Positions 42,194 through 50,739 of a stretch of DNA of 64,000 nt are shown here, in pieces (the first letter of the stretch is position 1; every line of letters begins with the position of its first letter). The DNA is from Actinokineospora pegani (GTDB lineage Bacteria; Actinomycetota; Actinomycetes; Mycobacteriales; Pseudonocardiaceae). The notes beneath the pieces are model-generated. The model did not search any database. It had not been told where the DNA came from and saw only the letters and a program-made list of their open reading frames with translations. A program made the translations under genes and the position numbers. Location of the stretch: contig NZ_WHOL01000107.1 of NCBI RefSeq assembly GCF_009745975.1, forward strand, positions 62,001 to 126,000, read 5' to 3'.

Positions 42194-43027
42194 CTAGCCG
42201 CGGTCGAGGGTCTCGCGGGCGGTGCGCAGGACGGCGGGGTCGAGGAAGTGGCCGTCGGGGTCGACCGCGGTCGACTCGCCCGCCTGGACACGGGCCAGCA
42301 GGGCGGTGGCGGCGGCCACCTCCTCGGCGGTGGCGGTGAACCCGGCGTTGATCACCGGGACCTGCCCGGGGTGCAGGGCGGTCCGGGCGCGGAAGCCCTG
42401 GCGCAGCAGGGTGGCGGTGGTGCGGGTCAGGCGGTCGGCGTCGGCGACGGTGGTCTCGACCGGGCCGACCGGGGCGGGCAGGCCGGTGGCCGCGCAGGCG
42501 AGCACGACCTGCAGCCGGACGCCGTGCAGTTCGGTGCGGTCGGCGTCGGGGCGCACCCGCAGCTCGCCCGCCAGGTCCGCCTCGCCGATGCCCAACCGGA
42601 CCACCCGGGGGGCCCGGCACACCTGTTCGGCGTGCAGGACCCCCGCCGCGGTCTCGATGAGCGCGATGACCGGGACGGCGCCACCGGGCAGGCCGCGCTC
42701 GCGCTCCAACCCGGAGAGCAGGTCGTCGAGCCGGGCCAGGGCTGCGGGCTCGGCCTTGGGCAGCCACACCCCGGCCAGACCCGGACCGACCACCGCGGCC
42801 AGGTCGGCCGCCAAGGCGTCGGCGCCCGGGTTGACCCGCACCCACAGCGGGGTGCCCCCCGGCCCTGCCCGCAGTGCCGCGGCCGCGGCGGTCCGGGCGG
42901 CGGCCTTGGCCGGGACCGGCACGGCGTCCTCGAGGTCGATGATGACCGCGTCGGCGGCGGAGGCCGTGGCCTTCGGCACCCGGTCGGGGCGGTGGCCGGG
43001 CACGTACAGGTAGGAGCGGGCGGGCAT
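42194..43027 (-). CDS. CitE-like CoA-ester lyase (HpcH/HpaI family)
   Basis: A 277-residue protein starting MPARSYLYVPGHRPDRVPKA. IIDLEDAVPVPAK carries the metal-binding acidic pair, PLWVRVNPGAD the arginine motif, and VPVIALIETAAGVL with RLGIGEADLAGEL the second metal glutamate and aspartate. Relatives cleave citramalyl-CoA, malyl-CoA or similar 3-hydroxyacyl-CoA esters to pyruvate or glyoxylate plus an acyl-CoA. Its ATG overlaps the IclR stop. As the last gene of the minus operon in the large catabolic locus, it is a good candidate for the final carbon-carbon cleavage. Confidence 0.85.
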   Translation of the reverse strand: MPARSYLYVPGHRPDRVPKATASAADAVIIDLEDAVPVPAKAAARTAAAAALRAGPGGTPLWVRVNPGADALAADLAAVVGPGLAGVWLPKAEPAALARLDDLLSGLERERGLPGGAVPVIALIETAAGVLHAEQVCRAPRVVRLGIGEADLAGELRVRPDADRTELHGVRLQVVLACAATGLPAPVGPVETTVADADRLTRTTATLLRQGFRARTALHPGQVPVINAGFTATAEEVAAATALLARVQAGESTAVDPDGHFLDPAVLRTARETLDRG

Positions 43028-43773
43028 CAGGTCCCCCGGAGCATCTCGGAGACGGTGGCGGCGGCGGCCACCACGGACGGGCCGAAGGTCTCCCGGGTGG
43101 ACTCGGCCAGCCGGGCGTGCGGGCCGCAGATGCTGAAGCAGGCGAACGCCCGGGAGCCGCGGCCGAGGATGGGCGCGGCGACGGCGGCGGCGTACGGGTC
43201 GCGCTCGCCGCTGCTCTCGGTGTAGCCGCGGGCCCGGTCGGCGGCCAGGACCTCGCGGAGGGTGTCCCGGTCGCGGACGGTGTGCTCGGTGAGCGGGGCC
43301 AAGTCGATCTCGCCGAGGTACTGCTCCAGCTCGGACTCGCTGAAGGTCATCAGCATCGCCCGGCCGGACGCGCCCGCGTACAGCGGGGCCCGCCTGCCGA
43401 CCTCGACGGTCATCCGGACGTCCTGCCTGCTCTCGGCCTGGGCGACGTACACGCGCATCGCGCCGATCAGGAAGCTCAGGGTCACCGTCTCGCCGCTGCT
43501 GTCGCGCAGCTCGTCCATGACCGGCTGCGCCAGCGCCCGGACGTCCACGGTGCCGAGCGTGGCCAGGCTCAGCTCGGTCGCCCGCGGGCCGAGCCGGTAG
43601 CGGCCGCGGTCGTGCTCCTTGGTGGTGAGACCGGTCTTGGTCAGCGCCTCCAGCACCCGGTGGACCGCGCTCTTGGGCAGGTCCAGGCGCTGGGCGATGT
43701 CGGTCACCCCCAGCTCCGGCTCACCGCTGGTGAAGCACAGCAGCACCCCGGCCACCCGTTCCACCGACTGCAT
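43027..43773 (-). CDS. IclR-family transcriptional regulator
   Basis: A 248-residue regulator. QSVERVAGVLLCFTSGEPEL and VTDIAQRLDLPKSAVHRVLE form the winged helix, and PLYAGASGRAMLMTFSE, YTESSGERDPYAAAVAAPI and the FACFSICGPHARL block form the effector-binding IclR domain. Members of the family control aromatic or acid catabolism in response to pathway metabolites. It sits between the flavoprotein gene (15 bases upstream) and the CitE-like gene in the minus operon and probably controls both divergent operons. Confidence 0.93.
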   Translation of the reverse strand: MQSVERVAGVLLCFTSGEPELGVTDIAQRLDLPKSAVHRVLEALTKTGLTTKEHDRGRYRLGPRATELSLATLGTVDVRALAQPVMDELRDSSGETVTLSFLIGAMRVYVAQAESRQDVRMTVEVGRRAPLYAGASGRAMLMTFSESELEQYLGEIDLAPLTEHTVRDRDTLREVLAADRARGYTESSGERDPYAAAVAAPILGRGSRAFACFSICGPHARLAESTRETFGPSVVAAAATVSEMLRGT

Positions 43774-43788
43774 CTGTTGTCCTCTCGG

Positions 43789-45762
43789 TCACAGCCTGCC
43801 GCGGAGCGCGGCCGCGGCGGCTGGTGTCTGGTCACCACCGGTCGCCGACAGGCCCGCGAGCCTGCCGTCGAACGCGGCTTCCAGTGCTGAGCGGGGCGCG
43901 TGCGCGTCCCCGACGACCGCGTGGTCCACGCCCAGGTCGCGCAGCGCGTCCGCCAGGTGCGCCACGGCGGTGGGCGGGCGGAGGAAGACCACCGACGAGA
44001 CGCCGTCGAGCACCTGGGTCCGCCCCGACAGCGGATCGGCCAAGATCATAGATCCTCCCGTCACCCGTACGGGTGTGCGCATGAGCAGTGCGGAGAAGTC
44101 GCGGCCGCGCAGCCGCTCCAGCAGCGCGGGCCTGGTGTAGAGCGAGACCCGCCAGGCCAGCGCGGGCCGGTCGGTGACCAGGGTGACCCGGCTGCCGTGC
44201 TCGAGCAGCAGCTCGGCGAGGGCCAGACCGGTCGCCGAGCCCTCCGAGTCGACGAGCACCGCGTGCCCGCCCGCGCGGCCCGGGTCCTCGACCGCCGCCC
44301 GCAGCGTGAGCGCGGGGAAGTCCGCGTCCTCGGGGCCGGGCCGCTCGACGGCCCCGGTGGCGAGGACGACGTGGTCCCAGCCCTCGGCGAGCAGGCCGGG
44401 GTCGGCGGTCGTGCCCAGGCGCACCTCGGCGCCCGCGGCCCGCACGGCGGCGGCGAGCTGGTCGACGTAGACCCGGTAGCCGGGCCGCAGGACGGCGGCG
44501 AGGGTGAGCGCGCCGCCCAGCCGCGGGGCCGCGTCGAGCAGGGTGACCCGGTGGCCCACCTCGGCGGCGGCCAGCGCGGCCTCCATCCCGGCGGGTCCGC
44601 CGCCGACGACGAGCATCCGGCGGCGCGGCCCGCGGGCGGCGGCGGCGCGCAGCGCGGCCCACTCCCGCTCCAGCCCGGCCTCGGGGTTGACCACGCAGCC
44701 GATCGGCAGGCCCAGCTCCAGCCTGCCCGCGCAGCCCTGGTTGCAGGCGATGCAGTCGCGGCCCGCCCGCCGGTCGCGGTGGCGGGCGACGAGGTCCGGG
44801 ACCGCGATGTGCGGGCGGGCCAGCGCGACCAGGTCGGCGTCGCCGTCGGCGACCACCCGCTCGGCGTTGTCCAGGGTGTCCACCCGGCCGACCGCGAGGA
44901 CGGCGGTGCCGGGGAAGGCGTCCTTGAACGCCCGCGGCAGGTGCCGGAACGCCATCGGCGGGTAGGTCATGTCGGCCATCTGCGTGGCCACGCTCACCGA
45001 ACCGACGTAGGCCGAGTGGCTGACGTGCAGCACGTCGACCGGGAACTCGGCGAGCAGCGCGCCGACGACCTCGACCATCTCCGGCAGGCCGAGGCCGCCG
45101 GGCAGGAACTCGTCGGCGCTGATCCGCAGCAGCAGCGGCAGGTCGGTGGCCGCCGTGACCGAGGTGAGCACCTCGCGGGCCAGCCGGAGCCTGCGCTCGG
45201 GGTCGCCGCCGTAGGCGTCGTCGCGGTCGTTGCTCGCGGGGGAGAGGAACTGCTGGAGCAGGTGCCCGTGTCCCAAGTGGATCTCCACGGCGTCCGCCCC
45301 GGAGGTCTGGACCCGGGCGGCCGCGGCGCCGAAACCGGCGACCACCTCGGCGATCTCGGCGGTGGTCATCCGGTGCGGGGTGGCCGCGGTGCCCGACCAC
45401 GGCCGGTCGGAGGCGCCCCAGGGGGCGGTGAGCACGTGGTGCCCGCCCGCCTGCCTGCCCACGTGCAGCAGTTGCGCGGCGAGCTTGGCGCCCTCGTCGT
45501 GCACCGCGTCGACGAGGGCGGCCAGCGCGGGCACGACCCGGTCGTCGAAGGCGGCCACGGTGGTGGTGCGGCCGAGGCTCGTGGGGTGCACCCGCATCCC
45601 CTCGGTCACGATCAGGCCGACCCCGCCCGCGGCCCTGGCCCGGTGGTAGGCGGCGTGCCGGGCGGAGAACAGGCCGTCGACGGCGAAGTTCGTGGTGTGC
45701 GCGGGCATCACGACGCGGTTGCGCAGCGACAACCGTCCCACCTGGACTGGCTCGAGCAGCAC
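43789..45762 (-). CDS. FMN/FAD/4Fe-4S oxidoreductase of the 2,4-dienoyl-CoA reductase/TMADH type
   Basis: A 657-residue flavoprotein. Residues 1-330 form the OYE-like FMN barrel (LSLRNRVVMPAHTTNF, HLGHGHLLQQFLSPASNDR). CIACNQGC then LPIGC (Cys337, 340, 344, 356) is a canonical 4Fe-4S site. Residues about 370-657 hold a dinucleotide-binding fold (MLVVGGGPAGMEAAL) and a second Rossmann region. It probably reduces or oxidises a small unsaturated or amine substrate. The GTG at 45762 is preferred because AGGAGG lies six bases upstream; a GTG at 45780 has no such site. It is paralogous to the gene at 47580 across the divergent promoter. Confidence 0.88.
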   Translation of the reverse strand: MLLEPVQVGRLSLRNRVVMPAHTTNFAVDGLFSARHAAYHRARAAGGVGLIVTEGMRVHPTSLGRTTTVAAFDDRVVPALAALVDAVHDEGAKLAAQLLHVGRQAGGHHVLTAPWGASDRPWSGTAATPHRMTTAEIAEVVAGFGAAAARVQTSGADAVEIHLGHGHLLQQFLSPASNDRDDAYGGDPERRLRLAREVLTSVTAATDLPLLLRISADEFLPGGLGLPEMVEVVGALLAEFPVDVLHVSHSAYVGSVSVATQMADMTYPPMAFRHLPRAFKDAFPGTAVLAVGRVDTLDNAERVVADGDADLVALARPHIAVPDLVARHRDRRAGRDCIACNQGCAGRLELGLPIGCVVNPEAGLEREWAALRAAAARGPRRRMLVVGGGPAGMEAALAAAEVGHRVTLLDAAPRLGGALTLAAVLRPGYRVYVDQLAAAVRAAGAEVRLGTTADPGLLAEGWDHVVLATGAVERPGPEDADFPALTLRAAVEDPGRAGGHAVLVDSEGSATGLALAELLLEHGSRVTLVTDRPALAWRVSLYTRPALLERLRGRDFSALLMRTPVRVTGGSMILADPLSGRTQVLDGVSSVVFLRPPTAVAHLADALRDLGVDHAVVGDAHAPRSALEAAFDGRLAGLSATGGDQTPAAAAALRGRL

Positions 45763-45919
45763 CGGTGACCTCCTCGTCACGTCCCGTCAACCGCGCGTGT
45801 CCACATGGCACGAATGCGTTTCGTCTCACATGAACTCTTGACAATGCCCGTCCAGCCTATTGGTATGTGGAACAACAAAGCAACCAAATCCCGCTGAGCG
45901 GAACAGATCGAGGTCTCGG
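45763..45919. promoter_or_regulatory. Divergent promoter/operator region of the catabolic locus
   Basis: For the plus operon, TTGACA (45838-45843) and TGGTAT (45861-45866) are 17 bases apart. ACGAA-TGCGT-TTCGT at 45810-45824 is a short palindrome, and TTGGT (45860-45864) with ACCAA (45883-45887) is a wider one overlapping the -10; both are candidate IclR sites. The region is richer in A and T than its surroundings. Confidence 0.5.
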
Positions 45920-47578
45920 ATGGCGATCAGCATGGCGAAGAGAGCAAACGCGACACGGATTTTGCGCCGAACGGCGCGTGCTGGGGCGCTGGTGACCGCT
46001 GTCGCGCTGGTGGCGAGCGCCTGCGGCGGCGGCGGTCAGTCCTCGGGCCAGGGCGGGTCGAACGAGACCTTCACCTACGCCCTGACCGGCCTGCCCACCA
46101 GCCTCGACCCGGCCGACTACCAGGGCGACCCGTCGCGCAACATCGGCTTCGAGCTGAGCAGCGCGCTGTTCCGCTGGGACACCGAGGGCCTGCCCGAGCA
46201 GGGCTGCGGCACGCTGGCCAACGTCGGCCAGCTCACCGGCGAGCTGGCCGAGTCCTACGAGCGCGGTGCCGACGGCAAGAGCGTCACGGTGAAGCTGCGC
46301 GAGATGAAGAGCGCGGCGGGCAACCCGCTGACGGCCAACGACGTCAAGTGGACCTTCGACCGGCTCATCGCGCTGAAGGTCAGCACGCCGGGCACCCTGA
46401 TGCAGGACATCGCCGACTACGCCGCCGACCCGATCAAGGTCGTCGACGACCGCACGTTCCAGATCGTCCTCGACGAGCCCTCCGCCATGGACCTGGCCAT
46501 CCTGACCTGGTCGCAGTTCCGCGTCCTGGACAGCACCGAGGCGAAGAAGAACGTCACCGCCGACGACCCGTGGGCCAAGAAGTACCTGGCCGCCAACGCC
46601 GCCACCTTCGGTCCGTGGACCCAGACCCCGGCCGAGTTCGTGGCGGGCGACCGGCTCACCCTCTCGCCCAACCCCAACTACACCGGGGAGCGCGGCGACG
46701 TCCGAAAGCTGATCTTCCTGGCCGTGCCGGACGCCGCCAGCCGGGCCCAGCTCGTCTCCACCGGCAACGCCAACTACGCCACCGCCCTGCAGTACGAGCA
46801 GTACGCCCAGCTCAAGACGAACACCGGCGTCGAGGTCCAGACCTGCGCCTCGGCCGACCGCATCCCGCTGGTGCTCAACGCCAAGGACCCGAACCTGGCC
46901 AAGCCGGAGGTGCGCCGGGCCATCTCGATGGCCCTGGACCGCAAGACCATCGTCGACGCCGTCTACCGCGGCTTCAACAAGCCCTCGCTCTACGGTGTCA
47001 GCCAGGCCTACGGCGTCGACCCGGGTCCCGAAGGCGCCTACGAGTTCAACGTGGACGAGGCCAAGGCGCTGCTGGCGCGGGCCGGGGTCGGCCCGCTGGC
47101 CATCACCCTGCACATCAGCCCGGCCCGGCCGGGCTCGGAGGCCGAGCAGATCGCCATCCTGGTCAAGTCCCAGCTCGCCGCGATCGGCGTCGAGGTCAAC
47201 ATCCAGACCGTGGCCAGCGCCACCGAGATCAACACGATCTTCAAGGACGCCAGCTACCAGGCGATGCTCTACCTGGAGCCGCCCGCGGTCGCCGACCCCT
47301 ACTACTCGGTGTTCCTCTACAACTCCTCGGCCAGCAAGCTCAACACCTTCGGCTACAAGAACCCCGAGCTGGACGCGATCGCCACCGAGCTGGGCACGAC
47401 CGAGCCCGGCCCCGAGCGCGACGAGCTGCACAAGCAGGCCGCTGAGCAACTGGTGAGCAACCCCGGCTTCATCTACCTGATCGACCGGGACTTCGTGCAC
47501 GCCGTTCGCAAGGGCTTCACCAACTACCAGCACGCGCCCAACGGCGAGATGTTCGTGCACACCCTGAAGAAGGGCTGA
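45920..47578 (+). CDS. ABC transporter solute-binding lipoprotein (peptide/opine/nickel type, family 5)
   Basis: A 552-residue secreted lipoprotein. The signal peptide ends in ALVASAC followed by GGGG. The mature part is a family 5 binding protein: TSLDPADYQGDPSRNIGF at the start, SVTVKLREMKSAAGNPLTAND with VKWTFDRL, the VRRAISMALDRKTIVDAVYR block, and PYYSVFLYNSSASKLN near the end. ATG 45920 follows GAGG at six bases. It should catch the substrate outside the cell and deliver it to the DppBC-like permease encoded further along the operon. It is the first gene of a fifteen-gene run and is one base from the next gene. Confidence 0.93.
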   Translation: MAISMAKRANATRILRRTARAGALVTAVALVASACGGGGQSSGQGGSNETFTYALTGLPTSLDPADYQGDPSRNIGFELSSALFRWDTEGLPEQGCGTLANVGQLTGELAESYERGADGKSVTVKLREMKSAAGNPLTANDVKWTFDRLIALKVSTPGTLMQDIADYAADPIKVVDDRTFQIVLDEPSAMDLAILTWSQFRVLDSTEAKKNVTADDPWAKKYLAANAATFGPWTQTPAEFVAGDRLTLSPNPNYTGERGDVRKLIFLAVPDAASRAQLVSTGNANYATALQYEQYAQLKTNTGVEVQTCASADRIPLVLNAKDPNLAKPEVRRAISMALDRKTIVDAVYRGFNKPSLYGVSQAYGVDPGPEGAYEFNVDEAKALLARAGVGPLAITLHISPARPGSEAEQIAILVKSQLAAIGVEVNIQTVASATEINTIFKDASYQAMLYLEPPAVADPYYSVFLYNSSASKLNTFGYKNPELDAIATELGTTEPGPERDELHKQAAEQLVSNPGFIYLIDRDFVHAVRKGFTNYQHAPNGEMFVHTLKKG

Positions 47579-47579
47579 C

Positions 47580-49574
47580 ATGAACGACTACCCCACCTTG
47601 TTCAGCCCGCTCCGGATCGGCCCGCTGACGGCGAAGAACCGCGTGTGGATGACAGCGCACAGCACACAACTGGTGAAGGACCACAACTTCACCGACGAGC
47701 ACGTGCACTACTACGCCGAGCGCGCCCGCGGCGGCGTCGGGGTCATCACCATGGAGGCGATGGCCGTGCACCCCACGACCCAGCCGTACAAGGGGAAGAT
47801 CTTCGCCTTCGACCCCGCCGTGGTGCCCAACTACGAGAAGCTGGCCGCGGCCGTGCACGAGCACGGCACGCTGCTGCTGGCCCAGCCCTGGCACCGCGGC
47901 CGGGAGACCAGCGGCACGGTCAACCGGCTGCCGGTGTGGGCGCCGTCGTCGGTGCCGGACGTGGTCTACCGCGAGATGCCGCACGTGCTGGTGGACGAGG
48001 AGATCGACGAGCTGGTCAACGGCTACACCCTGGCGGCCAGGCACGCCGTGGAGGGCGGCCTGGACGGGGTGGAGGTGCACGGCCTGGCCCACGGCTACCT
48101 GCTCGGCCAGTTCCTCTCGCCCGCCACCAACCACCGCACCGACCAGTTCGGCGGGTCGTTCGAGAACCGGCTCCGGCTCGTCCTCGACATCATCGCCAGG
48201 ACCAGGGCCGAGACCGGCCGCACCAAGATCGTCGGCGTCCGGATCAACGGCAGCGACGGCGGCGTGCCCGGCGGGCTCACCAACGCGGACTGGGCGCGGA
48301 TCGCCCGGGCCATCGCCGACACCGGCCTGGTCGACTACATCTCGGTCACCCGCGGCACCTACATCGAGCGGATGGACATCTACGGCGCCACCCCGCAGCC
48401 CGCCGGGTTCCAGGTCGAGGACACCGCCCGGATCAAGGCCGCGGTGCCCGAGCTGCCGGTGGTGGTCGTGGGCCGGATGAACACCCCGGAGCTGGCCGAG
48501 CAGGTGCTCGCCGCCGGACAGGCCGACATGGTGGGCATGGCCCGGCAGCTCATCGCCGACCCGGAGTGGTCCAACAAGGCCCGCGACGGCAAGGCGACCT
48601 CGATCCGGCCGTGCGTCGGGGCGAACTGGTGCATGGCCTCGATCGTCAACTCGCCGCTGGCCTGCGTGCACAACCCGGCGGTCGGCCGCGAGCTGACCCT
48701 CGGCGCGGGCACGCTGACCGACGCCCCGGCGGCCAAGCGGGTCGCCGTGGTCGGCGGGGGGCCGGGCGGGATGCGCGCGGCGCTGACCGCCGCCCAGCGC
48801 GGGCACCGGGTGACCCTGTTCGAGCAGGACGACGAGCTGGGCGGGCAGGTGCGGCTGATCGGCCGCTCGGAGACCTACGCCGAGTGGCAGGGGATCACCG
48901 ACTGGCTGATCTCCCAGCTCGACCAGACCGACGTCCAGGTGCAGCTCAAGCACCGGGCCGAGGCCGACGAGCTGCTCGCCGAGGGCTTCGACGAGGTGGT
49001 CGTGGCCACCGGGTCGACCCCGCTCAAGCACGGGTGGAGCTCGCTGCGCCCGTCCTCGTGGGGGGACGGGACGGTCGTGCCCGGCGCGGACCAGTGGAAC
49101 GTCTACTCGATCGCCGAGGCGCTCTCGGGCAAGGCGCGGATCGGGCCCCGGGTGTTCATCTTCGACGACACCGGCGCCCGGCAGCCGGTGGTGGCCGCGG
49201 AGTACCTGGCCGACCGCAGGCACGAGGTCACCCTGGTGACCCGGCTCCCGCAGGTCGCCCCCGACCTCGAGGCCAGCCGCGACCTGCAGGCCACCTACCG
49301 CCGCCTCCGCAACAAGGGCATCCGGTTCATCACCGACCACGAGGTCGACGCGGTGGTGGAGGACTCGGTGGTGCTCCGCGACGTCTGGACCGGCGAGACC
49401 ACCACCCACACCGACGTCGACGCGGTGGTGCTCAGCACCGGCAACGCCGCGGACGACGCGCTCTACCACGCCCTCAAGGGCCGACTGCCGGTGCGCGCGA
49501 TCGGCGACTGCGTGTCGCCGCGCCGCATCTTCAACGCCATCTGGGAAGGCGAACTCGCCGGACGGGAGATCTGA
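47580..49574 (+). CDS. Second TMADH/2,4-dienoyl-CoA reductase-like flavoprotein with altered Fe-S site
   Basis: A 664-residue flavoprotein parallel to the one at 43789. Its FMN barrel has LTAKNRVWMTAHSTQL and GLAHGYLLGQFLSPATNHR, and VAVVGGGPGGMRAALTAAQ begins the dinucleotide domain. The iron-sulfur region reads CVGANWC then LAC: Cys345, Ala348, Cys351, Cys362. By alignment with trimethylamine dehydrogenase from memory, position 348 should be the second cluster cysteine. Three cysteines could hold a 4Fe-4S cluster with a fourth ligand, a 3Fe-4S cluster, or none. It lies between the binding-protein gene and the CMD gene and is likely a core catabolic enzyme. Confidence 0.88.
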   Translation: MNDYPTLFSPLRIGPLTAKNRVWMTAHSTQLVKDHNFTDEHVHYYAERARGGVGVITMEAMAVHPTTQPYKGKIFAFDPAVVPNYEKLAAAVHEHGTLLLAQPWHRGRETSGTVNRLPVWAPSSVPDVVYREMPHVLVDEEIDELVNGYTLAARHAVEGGLDGVEVHGLAHGYLLGQFLSPATNHRTDQFGGSFENRLRLVLDIIARTRAETGRTKIVGVRINGSDGGVPGGLTNADWARIARAIADTGLVDYISVTRGTYIERMDIYGATPQPAGFQVEDTARIKAAVPELPVVVVGRMNTPELAEQVLAAGQADMVGMARQLIADPEWSNKARDGKATSIRPCVGANWCMASIVNSPLACVHNPAVGRELTLGAGTLTDAPAAKRVAVVGGGPGGMRAALTAAQRGHRVTLFEQDDELGGQVRLIGRSETYAEWQGITDWLISQLDQTDVQVQLKHRAEADELLAEGFDEVVVATGSTPLKHGWSSLRPSSWGDGTVVPGADQWNVYSIAEALSGKARIGPRVFIFDDTGARQPVVAAEYLADRRHEVTLVTRLPQVAPDLEASRDLQATYRRLRNKGIRFITDHEVDAVVEDSVVLRDVWTGETTTHTDVDAVVLSTGNAADDALYHALKGRLPVRAIGDCVSPRRIFNAIWEGELAGREI

Positions 49575-49580
49575 ACACCC

Positions 49581-50000
49581 ATGCCGACCAACAACACGGC
49601 CACCAGCACGCCGACCAGCAGTGCCGAGCTGACCGACGAGCAGATCGTCGAGCGGGCCAGGGCCAAGCGCGGCGGCACGCTGCTGCCGGTGCACCAGCTC
49701 ATGGCCGAGGTGGACCCGCAGATCCTGCGCAAGTACGACGACCTGGCCTCGGACCTGCTCTTCGCCGAGCAGCCGCGCGCACTCGACCTCAAGACCCGCT
49801 ACCTGGTGCTGTGCGGGATCACCACGGCGGTCAAGGGCGACCCGGACGGGATCGTCTGGAGCGCGAAGCGGGCCATGAAGGAGGGCGCCTCGCGCCGGGA
49901 GGTGCTGGAGGCGATCCTGCTGTCCGCGCTGCCCGGCGGCGTGCCCACCGTCGAGGAGGCCACGCACGTGTTCGGCCGGATCTTCGACGACGAGTCCTGA
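49581..50000 (+). CDS. Carboxymuconolactone decarboxylase (CMD) family protein
   Basis: A 139-residue helical protein. LDLKTRYLVLCGITTAVKGD and MKEGASRREVLEAILLSALPGG are the two family blocks. The usual AhpD-type CxxC pair is absent: the matching place holds only the single Cys in LVLCGI. CMD relatives without the cysteine pair include true decarboxylases and proteins of unknown role. It is six bases after the flavoprotein gene and fourteen before the DUF2848 gene, so it belongs to the operon. The first 20 residues are a Thr/Ser-rich tail. Confidence 0.82.
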   Translation: MPTNNTATSTPTSSAELTDEQIVERARAKRGGTLLPVHQLMAEVDPQILRKYDDLASDLLFAEQPRALDLKTRYLVLCGITTAVKGDPDGIVWSAKRAMKEGASRREVLEAILLSALPGGVPTVEEATHVFGRIFDDES

Positions 50001-50013
50001 GCGGGGCGGCCGG

Positions 50014-50739
50014 ATGACCACCTTCGCCCTCCACCTCGCCCTGCCGGACGGGGACCGGCCGCTGTCGGCCGCCCCCACCCGGCTCTACAACCTCGGTTCG
50101 GCCACGGTGGACTCCGCCGCGGCCGAGGCGCACCAGCGGGAGGTCGCCGACGTCGGGGTGCGCATCGCCTTCGACGTGCCCGCCCCGCGGATCTACCCGA
50201 TGGCGGTCAACTCGGTGACCACCGACGACGTCGTCGGCGTGCACAGCGGGCGCACCTCCGGCGAGGCCGAGGTGGTCCTGCTGGTCTCGGACGGGGAGCT
50301 CTACATCGGGGTCGGCTCCGACCACACCGACCGGGAGCTGGAGCGGCTGTCGATCATCTGGTCCAAGCAGTACTCCCCGAGCGTGCTCGGTAAGCGCGTC
50401 TGGCGCTGGGCCGACGTCGAGCCCAGGTGGGACCGCCTGGTGCTGGAGTCCACTGTGGACGGGGAGCTGTACCAGCGCGGCCCGGCCTCGGTGTTCCTGT
50501 CGCCGCCGGAGATCCTGAAGGTCCTCGGCGAGCGGGTGAGCGAGCTGCCGCCGTCGTACCTCGTCTTCTGCGGCACCTACACCAGCATCGATAACCGCAT
50601 CCGGCACGGCGGCCAGTGGACCGCGGCGCTGCACGACCCGGAGACCGGTGCGCGGCTGGAGCTGTCCTACCGGGTCGTCGACCTGCTCGCCGAGATCGAG
50701 ACCGGCTTCCGGGTCCCCCTCCGACCGAAGGAGCGCTGA
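50014..50739 (+). CDS. DUF2848 family protein
   Basis: A 241-residue protein. LYIGVGSDHTDRELERLSI followed by WSKQYSPSVLGKRVWRW and SPPEILKVLGERVSELPPSY agree with the DUF2848 family as I recall it, a set of enzymes without assigned reaction that often lie beside hydantoin- or amide-related genes. There is no signal peptide or membrane helix. The ATG of the next gene overlaps its stop by one base. Its SDHTDR motif with histidine and two aspartates may bind a metal. Confidence 0.7.
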   Translation: MTTFALHLALPDGDRPLSAAPTRLYNLGSATVDSAAAEAHQREVADVGVRIAFDVPAPRIYPMAVNSVTTDDVVGVHSGRTSGEAEVVLLVSDGELYIGVGSDHTDRELERLSIIWSKQYSPSVLGKRVWRWADVEPRWDRLVLESTVDGELYQRGPASVFLSPPEILKVLGERVSELPPSYLVFCGTYTSIDNRIRHGGQWTAALHDPETGARLELSYRVVDLLAEIETGFRVPLRPKER

